NCBI GenBank assembly: GCA_964035545.1
Contig: OZ037767.1
Span: forward strand, 12,806,301 to 12,870,300
Direction of reading: 5' to 3'
DNA length: 64,000 nucleotides
DNA from: Bugula neritina
Lineage: Eukaryota; Bryozoa; Gymnolaemata; Cheilostomatida; Bugulidae
Part shown: in pieces, positions 1 to 19,756 of the stretch
Numbering within the stretch: the stretch's first letter is position 1
Layout: each line of letters starts with the position of its first letter
Position numbers and translations under genes: made by a program
Notes under the pieces: generated by a model
Database searches by the model: none
Seen by the model: the letters and a program-made list of their open reading frames with translations, nothing else
Told to the model about the DNA's origin: nothing

Positions 1-317
<317 letters not shown>

Positions 318-1243
318 AAGAACCAGAGTCAGGGTTTGGAGAGCCGGTGTTTGGCTTGACGGGCACGTAACTTTCGTTTAATTCGGCCCACGGAACCCTT
401 TAATTGATACAGTCCTGTTGTGGTACTGAGTAGGTCTGGGACCAACTGGGTGAATTCAGCCTGTAGCCAAAGGAGCCGCTCTTCTACCGTAGCCAGGCAA
501 GTACGGTCTGGAGATGGGGTCGGAACTTTACAAAGGGGAGGTGTGACTTCCTCTTCCGCGTCCGGGTAGGTGAGCTTCTCTGAGGTGTATGTAACTTGGG
601 GTCTGTCTGATGAGGATTATTGTCGAGCATATTTTAGCACATGGAACTCTGCAGTCAAAACGGCCAACAGCATCGCCTTCCTCACGAAGGGCCGTATTAG
701 TGCTAAGAATTCCGGGTATAGGTTGGCATCGACAATGTAGTTTTCCGCCGGGAAGCATCCAGCTGCCCTATGTCTAATCACTAGATATGGATAAACGTCA
801 TGGTGTCCGCAGGGGCAGGATGTCAGGAGGTAGTGGGCATCCACGTGTAATCTGAGAGCGCAGTGAGATGGGCTATCCTCATAGCAGAGCTGGCACTGTG
901 TACTTCCTTTGGGTCCCCATGCAGCCTTCATCTTTCTCTTCGTCTCTGGAGACACTCATCGCCAGCGGCGGCACAGTGTCCAGGGTAGTCTGTCATTGGT
1001 CTGCTCCTCGTGGTGCGGAGCGGGAGGTGCTCTATCCCGTACCCTGGTTGTAGCGGGTCGAGTGTAACATGAAAGAGTTTCAACAGCGTTAGTAAAATAC
1101 ACTGCAGTGTTGTCGGCCTTGAACAGCCTGACAACTTCTCGTTCAGTTAGCACTCGCAGAGATTTACGGCAGTGAATAGTTGGAAGAGAACACATACTGC
1201 CGTGAGACTGAGAAATCTCTAAGTCAATCTGAGTTCCTACCAC
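318..1243 (-). pseudogene. Extra 3' ORF of Gypsy-1 with zinc-finger-like Cys/His block
   Basis: One minus-strand frame stays open from about 1,243 to 318 except for two stops (TGA at 956-958 and TAA near 617), giving roughly 308 codons. It contains CQLC followed by HCALRLHVDAH and then CPCGHHDVYPYLVIRH, a Cys/His spacing like a C2H2 finger, and near the end a Leu-rich helix-like stretch and a basic tail (GRIKRKLRARQ). Gypsy-2 has no counterpart. It may be an accessory ORF of this lineage or a captured host fragment; I do not recognise the family. Confidence 0.45.
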
Positions 1244-1748
1244 TGTAGTTCACTAACCTATCTCCAGCTTGATTGACTCAGACGAGTCGGAGCTGAGTGA
1301 TGCAATCTAGTTTCCATATCAAAAACATAGTTGACTCACCCCACGATCCGGTATCGTATGACATACTGAATTTTTGTGAATGGTTTGAATTAGTGACTAG
1401 AAACACGTCTGCTCTTGACTGCATCAGCGTAAGAAAAGATCGAGCAACGTGGTTGGGGTGTGTGACTAAGACTTTGCACACCCGGCGGATGAATTTTATT
1501 TCTAAATCCGCCGATGCAAAAATTGATTTTTCCGTGGTGTTGACAACTCCCACAATTGCTCGATACTTTTTTCCCCGTACGGTTCCCCTCTAGACTTTCA
1601 TATGCGCCGCTTTGAATGCAGTCACATACGAAATCTTTTAAATATGATGGGGGTTGCCTCGTACACTGTTCCCGCTCTAGGGGAGGTGGCACACTCACCG
1701 GTGGACTAACAGGGGCCTCTGGCGGCGCTTCTAACTCACCGGTAGTGG

Positions 1749-4700
1749 TTACTTCTTCCTGTTCTCTGGATGGAGCCCCTCCCTCCGTTGGGTTTGCACT
1801 TCTGGAACCGGTTCGATTTCTGGAAGTGATGGCATCAGACTTGGTATGGGAGGCGGCGGACGCACTTCTGTGGGTAGAAGCGGTCGCTCGTCTCGTACCA
1901 AGTCTTCTTCCCGCAGAATGACCACTTCATACTCGGGTCTATGCCGCTGTCGCCCACGCGTTGTCGTCTGCCTCCTGGGCTCCAACAACGGGGGGGGGGG
2001 GGCTTCTCCCACTGCGTCTGGGCTAGCCCAATACGGCTTCAAGCGAGTTTCATTTTGAATGGACACTTGTTCTGAGCGTTCGATCTTGTATGTATGGTTG
2101 GGCATCGCCTCGACTATCACGTAGGGCCCCACGAACTTAGGCTGTAATTTACCCGCCTGTCCGCGACGCCTACGGTATTTGACCATCCACACCCAATCTC
2201 TTGTCTGATAGAGAGGTGGTTCCTCGGAATCCTCACGCCGCACCTGCTATTGCTTTTCTTGCAGCATTTTGTGTGTGGCCCTCATCCGTTCCACTAGTTC
2301 GCTGACATACTCGTGAACCAAGCTGTCTTACTCTGGAGCGTGGTAGGTGAGATGGTCAGGTACCCGAGTCTCTCTCCCGAGCATCAGGATGTTTGGGGTC
2401 TCACCAGTACTGGTGTGTGGGGTGCTACGGTATGCGCGCATGACTTGCGGCAACACCGTGTCCCATTCCTCCTGACTGTGTCCAAGGAGTAGACTCCGGA
2501 GCGCATCACCTAGCATCCGGTTATTGCGCTCGACCACCCCGTTACCTTGGGGATGGTAAGGTGTGGTTCTGCACTGATTTACTCCCCAGAGGCGGCAAAG
2601 GTCGCTCATCAGTTGAGACTGAAACTGAGCGCCTTGGTCAGAGTGTATCTGCTCAGGGAGACCGAAGTAGCAGAATACATGTTGGTCTAGCACCCGGGCC
2701 ACTGTTTGGGCTGACGCATCTGGGATAGCCAGGGCATCCGCCCACCTGGTAAAGTGGTTGGGTAATACTAAGATGCAACTATTGCTTCTGGGGGTTAGAG
2801 ACATGGGTCCAGCCAGGTCGACAGCTACTACTTGCCACGGCCTTCCAGCATATGGCCTTCGCTGTTCCGCTTCACCAGGGAGACAGCCATGCTTCCTGGC
2901 CTGGCAGAATTCACACTGTTTTACTCCGAGTTGGACATCACGCCCAATCTTGGGCCAATACCACCGGAGTTGCAATTTGGAGATCACTCTCTTGACCCCT
3001 GCGTGAGCCTGTTTGTGAGTGTCCCAAATTAATTCACGGCGTATGGCAGCGGGGCAGACCACCCTCTTTCTCTCCGGGTGTCTGCCGTTAGTGGCCAAAG
3101 AAATAGTCAGCAAACCATCTTGCCCGATCCTCAGCAAGTCCCAACGTTGGTGGAATAGTCGGAACCCGGCGCATCCCTGCCGCAGTTGTTCTTTGCTGGG
3201 TCGTCGGCCTTCTTTTTTGGCCCGATATATGTCTGCCACTACTCCAGGCAGCTCTTCCTGAAGCTTCTTCAGCTCCCGGACATTATCGGGCAAAACAGGG
3301 TTGGCGCGGAGGTTTTGTACAACCTCCGGGGACTCGTCAACCTTCTGTTTGAGTTGACACTGGTCCCAGTCAAACTGTGCTCCGTGGTGGGCCAGTCCCT
3401 CTAACTCGCATCGTGGGGGACCTCTGTCCCTTTTCTCGATGTTGAGACACTGCTTGTAACCTCCATCAGGTTGCCGGCTCAAACCATCCGCATTGCTGTG
3501 CCTCCTGCCCGGTCGGTGTTTGATTCGGTAGGAGAACTCAGCTAGGATTTCGAGCCACCGGGCGACCTGACTGGACGGCTCTGCTCTCTTGCACAACCAG
3601 ATCAGAGAGGCATGTAGCCGGAACTTTCTGCCATATAGGTATGGTCTGAAGTGCTTCACTGACTTGATTACTGCCAGCAACTCTTTGCGGGTAGTGCAGT
3701 AGTTTCGTTCAGTGGGTGAGAGAGACTTGCTGTAGTAAGCTACTACTACTTCTCGGCCTTCCTGCACTTGGGACAGCACAGCGCCAACGTTCTGGTCACT
3801 GGCGTCTGTGTCAAGGATGTACTCCAGAGTGGGGTCTGGGTAGGCCAAGATGGGTGCCATAAGTAGGCAACCCTTGAGGTGGTCGAACGCTTGTTGTTCG
3901 ACCGGGGTCCACTGCCACGTCACTCCCTTTGCGGTGAGCCGGTTTACCGGCTGTGCTATTTCCGCAAAGTCTGGTATGTATTGTCTGTAATACCCCATCA
4001 GACTCATGAAAGCCCGAAGTTCGGTCAAATTTTGGGGAGTGACCCGGTCTTCTATCGCCCTTACCTTCTCGGGATCCGTTGCCACGCCGTTTCGACCGAC
4101 AACGTGCCCCAAATACTTAACCTTTGGCTGCAAAAGAGCGCACTTGGAAGGTTTCAGCTTTAGACCGGCACCTCTGAGTCTTTCGAAGACCTCCTGCAGA
4201 CGGCTGACATGCGTCTCGAAGTCTGGGGAGATCACGATGACATCATTGAGGTAGATCAGCAGTGTCTTCCAATGGAGCCCGCTGAGGACTTGCTCCATCA
4301 GCCTCTGAAAGGTGGCCGGGGCGGAAGTTAACCCGAAGGGCAGCACCTTCCACTTCCACAATCCGTCCCGTGTAATAAACGCCGCCTTCTCTAGGGTGTC
4401 CGGACTCAGAGGAACCTGCCAGTAACCACTCAACAAATCTAACGTACTGAAGTACTTGCTGCCGGCTAGGGCGTCCAGTGATTCATCAATACGAGGTAGA
4501 GGGTAGGCGTCATGTATGGTTACGCTATTGAGCTTGTGGTAGTCCACACAGAACCGCCAACTGCCGTCTTTCTTCCGGACCAGCACGACCGGCGAGCTCC
4601 ACGCACTGTGGGTTGGCTCTATAAGGCCGCGGTCCAGAAGATCTCAAACTTGTCGGCTGACCTCCTTCTCCTTCTCCGGCCCTAACCTGCGTGTGGGTTG

Positions 4701-5583
4701 CCGAATAGGAACCGTCCCTGCCGTCAGCGGTATCTCGTGTCTGACAGCTCCCGTCAGTCCCACATCGTGATCTCCGTTGCTGAACACATCACCATAGTCG
4801 CGTAGCAACTTCGCTATAGCCTGGTGTTCCTCGCTGCTCGCACAGCCACCACAAGCTGTCTTATATAACTCCTGGATGTGTGTTGGAACAGTCCCTCGCC
4901 CCTTTTTAGGGCGTTGAGAGGGTTCTTCCGTTGTATCTACTAACGACGGGCCCACGTCCTCCTCTTGGACAGAGTGGAACCGGCCCAGCATAGATCCAGC
5001 TGGTGGCCTAATGGACTCAGTAAAGGGGTTTACGCACTGCACTAAGATCTCTCCTCGCTCAGTCAGTTGATTCAAACTGCTGGCAAGTTGAATTTTTTCG
5101 TGCGCGCCTTCAACTACCCCGAGTCTAGACATCCGGTTATTTTTCACTCTACAGTGGATAGTAGCCTGGAAGAAGCCTGGTACGGTACAGTTTCGTACCA
5201 CCTGCACGCCTCCCACTAAGGGGCGGCCGGACTTGTCGACACAGGCGAGTTCTCACCCGGACATCACCATTGCAGACTTGCTAAAGTCAATGTGACATCC
5301 GTGCCATTTCAGGAATGGCATCCCAAGGATGGCGTCCTCTTTGATCTGACTGACGATAAACGTCTCTTGGATCGTTTGATCTCGGACGCGTCCCGTCAGC
5401 TCAATTATACCATAGAAGGGAATGCACGCCCCGTCAGCCAGGGTGCCATACTCCCCCTCGTACGGTTCCATCTTGCCCCTCATCCTAGTGCTGAGGGTAT
5501 CGAAGAGTTGGCGACTTATAAGGTTCTTGGTACAGCCCGAATCAAACAGGAAAGTAACAGCTTTGCCCTCTATTTAGCTGGGC
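1749..5583 (-). pseudogene. pol: Gypsy-1 pol pseudogene (protease, RT, RNase H, integrase)
   Basis: Broken reading frames collinear with the Gypsy-2 Pol. Visible: protease DSGCTKN near 5,545; RT palm with YLND (Asp to Asn) near 4,240; RNase H with DTDASD but a 3-codon deletion that removes the second catalytic Asp near 3,610; integrase H-C zinc region, then DLAGPM, SDQGAQF and NGVVERN carrying the DDE residues; a GPY/F-like C-terminus at about 2,120. Nonsense codons at 4,644 (in a CAG-equivalent position) and 2,328. Inactive copy. Confidence 0.85.
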
Positions 5584-5920
5584 AATAAATAGCTGTTCCC
5601 ATGGGGCTGTACCTGTACTCTTTCTTCATGCCTTACTCTCGCAGGGAGCACCTCTCTCGCTTTAGGTCGCGAGGGTGGTTGTTTGAGGCGGTGGTAGGGT
5701 GTCCTCGAAGGTGGGGAGGATGAGTTTCCAGTTGCCCAAACTGGTTCTCTTCCTGATTCTTGGGCTGGAAGCCTGTCGAATCGGTTGTGGAGTGGCATAG
5801 AAAAGGTAACAGCCGGGCAGAGCCTTTTACCTGTCCGCCTTGGCTGTCGCCACTCCTGGTTGTCAGCACGCGGTACCCGTCTCGGAGACCTACGTTTCTT
5901 CTTCCCTGGGAGGTTCATTG

Positions 5921-6697
5921 TCAGCCCGCAGGAGGTGGGAACATCTGCGAGCCGCGGGAGTTTAACCCCGGAGCCAGGAGAGGGCAATATCTGTGGAACT
6001 GTCCTTGGTTTCCACATTCCCAGCAAAAACTGACTGTCTCCCCCGGTGGCGGCACCGGCGGCCGCGGAGGCTCATAGGCGGTGCCTACTGGGGTTTGATG
6101 TGTCAGTGCTGCTACCAGTTTAGCCAACATGTCGGTCAGTTGGGCGACCTTCGATGCGACAGGTAACTGTCCCACGGCAGCGGTCGCGGAGGGTTCTGCC
6201 TCTCGATCGGCTGCCGTGTCCGTGGGCTCTACTTCCACCTGGCGGGAGTTCCCGTAATTTCTATGCATCTGGTTTGCCAGGAGATAAGCTTCTTTTTTCG
6301 TCAGAGCGCCTTGGACTGTGGTAACTCCCCTAGCTAGAAATTGGTGGTGGAGTCCCAAGTCGTTGACAGACTGCACAAAGGCGTCAAAGGTATATCTCTC
6401 ACGATTAGCTTGAGGCAGATCGCTATACGCAATCTGCGCCAGCTAGGTGGCGCCCTGCGCCAGCCCAGTGGCCACCCTAGGTGGCCACTGGGCGACGTCC
6501 ATCACGTCGCTGAACTCTTGAATGAATTGTTTCACTTCTTTTTCACCTGTGAAGGTGGGTGCCTTCAACCGGTAACGGTCCTCGTTCAGCTCCCGCGGAA
6601 CTGTTCGCTCTTCTACTACATGATTCACAGGGATAACATCATCTTTATGCTCACCTTCTACCGGCGGTGGTTGCATTCCAGCATCTGCAGTTTCCAT
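5921..6697 (-). pseudogene. gag: Gypsy-1 gag pseudogene with CCHC knuckle
   Basis: Two minus-strand frames (6,697-6,443 and 6,376-5,921) align with Gypsy-2 Gag: a matching RYRLKAPTFTGEKEVKQFI motif near the start and a zinc knuckle-like CWECGNQGQFHRYC near the end. A frameshift separates them, next to a 31-bp palindrome at 6,463-6,493 that Gypsy-2 lacks. At the gag/pol junction the heptamer reads GTTAAAC (5,960-5,966), one base from the TTTAAAC seen in Gypsy-2. Confidence 0.75.
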
Positions 6698-6714
6698 CTT
6701 TGATGTGCACAGTA

Positions 6715-6731
6715 TCCCACTGCTGCCACCA
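6715..6731 (-). other. Gypsy-1 primer binding site (tRNA-Leu type)
   Basis: Complementary to the 3' end of a tRNA-Leu ending CTGCCACCA, one base from the LTR, the same primer choice and spacing as Gypsy-2. Confidence 0.7.
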
Positions 6732-6732
6732 C

Positions 6733-7061
6733 TGTTGTAATTTCCAGAATTGTGGGTTGGTGTGCAATCAAGAGAGTCTATTTACTATGCTAGAGAAACT
6801 TCGCCAAGATAATTTGATTTAACACTACTATATTTTATACAGAAGAACACATCACAAAAACTACACAAATACATTCAGTCAATTGATACGGTCTATACAG
6901 TTCACCAGCCTAAACTCAACTAACTAAACAGCGGGAAACTAATACTACTAAAAACTGTCAGTCCTGCTAATTGGTTGTTTATTGTTCCGGGTCATCTCTA
7001 TGACCCCGTGCTGCACTCGTGGGGGAAATAATGTTTCCCCGTTATTACGCTGCTGGTAGCT

Positions 7062-7064
<3 letters not shown>
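6733..7064 (-). repeat. Gypsy-1 5' LTR
   Basis: A 332-bp non-coding block between the primer site and a (TA)n tract. Its ends read TGGAGCT and TACAACA in element orientation, so it has TG...CA termini. No second copy occurs in the window, so boundaries rest on the primer site on one side and the microsatellite on the other. Confidence 0.6.

Positions 7065-7140
<76 letters not shown>
7065..7140. repeat. (TA)n microsatellite between Gypsy-1 and MP-A exon 8
   Basis: Pure TA tract directly touching the Gypsy-1 LTR and ending 20 bp from the last recognisable MP-A exon. Confidence 0.95.
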
Positions 7141-7145
<5 letters not shown>

Positions 7146-7160
7146 ATTAGGAGTGTTTAC

Positions 7161-16240
<9,080 letters not shown>

Positions 16241-16370
16241 TTATCAGCTTCTTTATTAGGAATAAAAACTTCAATAAAAGTTGACAGCTATAATTTTTTT
16301 GCTTTTATCAAAATTTAATATTGATTGTTTGGGTAGAAAACTTTTTTATGCTCACATTGTAAGCGTAAGG
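16241..16370 (-). promoter_or_regulatory. Upstream block conserved between MP-A and MP-C
   Basis: Read on the minus strand, the ~130 bp before the MP-A start aligns with the ~130 bp before the MP-C start (25,060-25,188): shared words include ATGCTCACAATGT-like, AATTATAGCTG and ATTCCTAATAA. This is the candidate proximal promoter or 5' UTR duplicated with the gene. No TATA box is assigned. Confidence 0.4.
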
Positions 16371-17169
16371 CTAATTAATGATTTTTTGAAGATTTCAAGA
16401 TAAGAATTGTAATATTGTTAAGTTGCTTTACAAATATATTTTTAATTTAAATGTTTTCCAAAAATATATATTATAGTCCCTATAAGTTATAACTTTTAAA
16501 CGCTGGGGGACATGAATCTCTTAACTATTCAATCTTGGCTGAAAATCTTTTTCAGGAGATTATTAGGAATTTAACATAAAAAGTGGAGATTGCATCACAA
16601 CTTTCTAATAAGCTGAAGAGTCACTTATCTTTAATTATGTTTCAACTTGTTAATGCTTATTTATCTGCTGCAATTTACTTGTCGAGTTTGTAATTTATCT
16701 AAATAAAGTAATTATTGTAATATATTTTATTTAAAAACATGCAAGAAACTATCTCTCAAGAATGAAATCACAAAAACCAACAGCTAACTTTCAGCAAAAC
16801 TCTTCGTAAAACAAAAACTTCAAAAAACGGAACTCCGTAGTTAATCTTGTTTTAGTATAGTACATTGGTTTATGCTAATGTTTAATCTGTTTATAACTGA
16901 ATAGAATTGTTTATTATTCTTAATATTTATTCAGTACATCTAGCGCGTAAAACCCATAACCGTAAAAACTGATTTATAATGAATCCTTGATATAAAGAAC
17001 AGGAGAACACAATTACAAAGTATATTATAATAATAAGAGAAGACAACTGCAAATTACATAACATTACAACAAATCTTAAACAAACGCAGAACAAAATTGA
17101 AAAATTAGTATGACACAACAAAATTAAATTAATTAAAACTTTCTATAAAAAGACATGTCATGAATATTA
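16371..17169. other. Intergenic, nothing recognised
   Basis: AT-rich, no supported exon, repeat or RNA gene. Confidence 0.5.
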
Positions 17170-17436
17170 TTGCAATTAAACGAACTTGTTTTTATTTTCT
17201 TAGCTAACACAACCAGCAATGTTTTTTCGTCTTTTATTTTGGAGTTGTCCACGTTCACTTCATTGCTCCCTCCTTTACCAAGACTTCATCCTCAAAATCA
17301 CACAGCAATTTATCCATTTGGTACTTGCCAAACCAAACAGGGGAATGTTTGGTTCGCGCTGACCTTCTCAACATTTCATTATCTGAGACACTTTGTTCCA
17401 GGGAGTCTGTCTTTTCATTACAGATGGTGTAAGTAG
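17170..17436 (+). other. Unassigned ORF, 88 codons
   Basis: Plus-strand ORF with an AG acceptor-like site at about 17,203 and ordinary amino-acid composition (contains HPQNHTAIYPFGTC). It does not match any MP prodomain exon and borders the next gypsy relic. It could be a stray exon or chance. Confidence 0.2.
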
Positions 17437-18480
17437 CAGTGGTTCCGGATCTGGCATCATTAAGGGTGGTAATCTTTTTCTGATTGAGTATCTATGGTTG
17501 CTGTGTCTGGAGGGTCTTGGCTTACTTCCGGAGGTGGAGCTGAGTGTCTGTCAGAAATCACATCTCCAACTACTAACTTTATCCGACCTTCGTGTTGCCA
17601 GACTTTCGCCCTTGTCGTTCCATTTCGTAGGTCTGGAAGGGAAGGGTTTTTGTGATAGTATAAGGTCTAAAATATTTTGGCTGCAACTTGGCTCCTCTGC
17701 CTCGCCCTTTATAAAATGATTTAAGCTAGACTTTATCTCCCACTTTAAATAATGGCTCTACATCTTTTTCTGCTCTAGGTACTTTGTTCTGGCAGTCTCT
17801 CGACATCTGACCCGCCACTTACTATCGCTCTTGTAAATTGACAACATAGTCTTCTTCTGTGTACTCTAGCTAAGTAATTGGGTGATGAATGTCAGGGTGT
17901 AATTGAACTTCTCTTCCTAGCATCATGTAGTTGGCAGTTTCTCCTGTGATGCGATGTAGAGTGGCATGTATAGAGAGGCGTATTATTTGTGGTAAGAATC
18001 GGTCCCACGACCGATGTTCACAACCTATCAGTAGAGATCTTAAGGAGTTTCCCGAGGTTTGGATGATTTCAAGAATTCCAAAAGCTGAAAATACTCTTAC
18101 TTTTAGAGCTCTGGCCACAGTGGTAGCTTTTCCATCAGGCAGTGAAATAGCATCGCTCCATCTGGTGAAATGATCAGTTAGGACAATTATTATGGCACTT
18201 TTGTATTCTGTCTCTGATAGCGGTTCACATAAATCAATGGCCACTATTTGCTATGGGCGTCCCGCATAAAAATGATTGTCCGCCCGCCTTCTCACAGTAT
18301 TATTACCTTTTGATTGTTGGCAGTCTTTATACGCTGCCCCATCAGCTGCCTAACTTGACTGGTCATACCTTACCAATACCATTTTAGTCTGAGAGCTGCC
18401 AGCACTTTATTGGCAGCCAAATGAACTTTGTTATGGAGGCTCATGATGACCTTGTGTCGAATCGACTGCGAACAAACAGA
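17400..18480 (-). pseudogene. Degenerate Ty3/gypsy integrase fragment (Gypsy-3)
   Basis: On the minus strand an integrase zinc-finger-like HKVHLAANKVLAALRLKWYW block is followed by YAGRPQQIVAIDLCEPLS, IIIVLTDHFTRWSDAISLP and, after an internal deletion that removes the second Asp and the Glu of the DDE triad, LRSLLIGCEHRSWDRFLPQI and GETANYMMLGRE. Sequence differs from Gypsy-1 and Gypsy-2, so it is a separate lineage. It lies where MP-B's 5' exons would be expected. Confidence 0.8.
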
Positions 18481-18585
18481 TCATAGAATAAGTAAAATAA
18501 GATGCTCTAACGTGTTGTGCTATATGCTGTCTTATGCAGTATTATATCAACAATTGAGATATATAGTATATATATTATATATATA

Positions 18586-18790
18586 TCTCAATTTGTGTAC
18601 AGCAGCTGTTTCAAGATTTGTCCCTTCATCAGCACAGAAAAGAGTACTATTGACAACAGCTTTGCAATGGTAAAAACTTATAGATTTATGAAAGCATGTT
18701 TAAAAAGTATGTAAAACCAAGCCAGAGAGCTCATGTGACTCTAGGGGTTACCTAAAAGTCACGAGCCTTGCTGAATGCTTTACATAGATG
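18586..18790 (-). mobile_element. Retrozyme-like element copy A (partial unit)
   Basis: About 205 bp homologous to the 32.46-32.78 kb element, read on the minus strand: shared body (GTGACTCTAGGGG and AGTCACGAGC on the plus strand) ending in a hammerhead motif and ATTGAGATATA at a (TA)-rich tract. One unit only. Confidence 0.7.
18593..18637 (-). ncRNA. Hammerhead ribozyme motif A (partly decayed)
   Basis: Minus strand: core CTGATGA, weak stem II (AGGG/TCTT, loop ACAAA), GAA, stem III ACAG/CTGT with loop CTG, scissile A17, stem I CTGTG/CACAA with four pairs. Core residues are intact; stem II is mostly wobble, so activity is doubtful. Confidence 0.6.
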
Positions 18791-19731
18791 CAAATATGCA
18801 AATATACAAATATGTGTATGCGTGTATGTGTGTATGCTTATAATATATGTATCACGTATTGCAATAGAAAGTAAAAACTTTCTACATAAATGTAAAGAAG
18901 CCTAAAAATGGAACATAATATGCAAAGCTAAAAAACAAAAATTTTTGTGCATTTCATTACTTTATAGTTTTTAAATTTTACATTTTCTAGCTTTTATTAT
19001 GCGTTTAAACAATAGCTGCAAAGCATACAGTAGCGTTGGTCTGTTGACACAAAGTAAATGTTTGATTGCAGTTTGTATGCGTATTACAACAGAAGGTGAT
19101 GGAAATAACTCGACTAGTTGGTATTATTTTGAGTTTTTCTGGTCTTTTTTTCTGTTTAAACCATCCAGGTATGTCAGAGTAGTTAGCATTACAACAAATA
19201 CCTTGATTATAAATTATTTGTTTGATAAGTAACAGTATCTGCAAGTAAATATATAGAGCTATTCCAGCATCTTTGTGTATGTGTGCGTGTGTGTGTATGT
19301 TTGAGCGTGCACAATATTTTTGAATATACAACATATGCTCTTCGTGAAAATGCAAATATTAAAACAAAAACCTTTTTGATAACTTGTTAAAATTTGATCT
19401 AATAAGTGTAATTCTACTTCAAAGTTATAAGAATTTAAAAAAGATAAAGTTTGCAGGTAAATTTTTAATCTATTTAGGAATAGTATAATCAAAAATTTGT
19501 TGGTTTGTCTTCATCTCGATATGCATAGCATAACATTTTCATATGTTTGCAATAGCTTAGGATTTTTTAGATTTGAGCAAACATCTTGCATGGGATCACT
19601 TCAAAAACACCTCTTTTAGCTTGTGAAACAACAATTATAGTTGCAATATGGTGATAGTCAGTATAGCTATGCATCTTTGTTGTTTTTTATAATGTAGAAA
19701 ATTTCGTTAGTTAACTAACGACGGCAATTCA
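18791..19731. other. Stretch before MP-B, nothing recognised
   Basis: No exon with MP prodomain similarity was found on the plus strand. A small TG-alternating patch lies near 19,270. Confidence 0.45.
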
Positions 19732-19756
19732 ATGTTAATTGTTTTTGTTTTGCTAG

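Larger units (their letters stand above)
318..7064 (-). mobile_element. Gypsy-1: degenerate Ty3/gypsy LTR retrotransposon lacking a 3' LTR
   Basis: Order on the minus strand: 5' LTR (6,733-7,064), tRNA-Leu-type primer site (6,715-6,731), gag (about 6,697-5,921), protease (DSG motif, about 5,545), RT/RNase H/integrase (5,216-2,328), integrase C-terminus (2,243-1,749), a Pro-rich tail, then an extra 3' ORF (about 1,243-318). It is closely similar to Gypsy-2 over Pol. Decay is clear: frameshifts in gag, in-frame stops at 4,644 and 2,328, RT catalytic YLDD changed to YLND, and the RNase H block TDHASL missing its Asp. A G homopolymer near 1,990 adds length noise. It cannot be autonomous. The element truncates or interrupts MP-A on its right. 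Confidence 0.9.
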
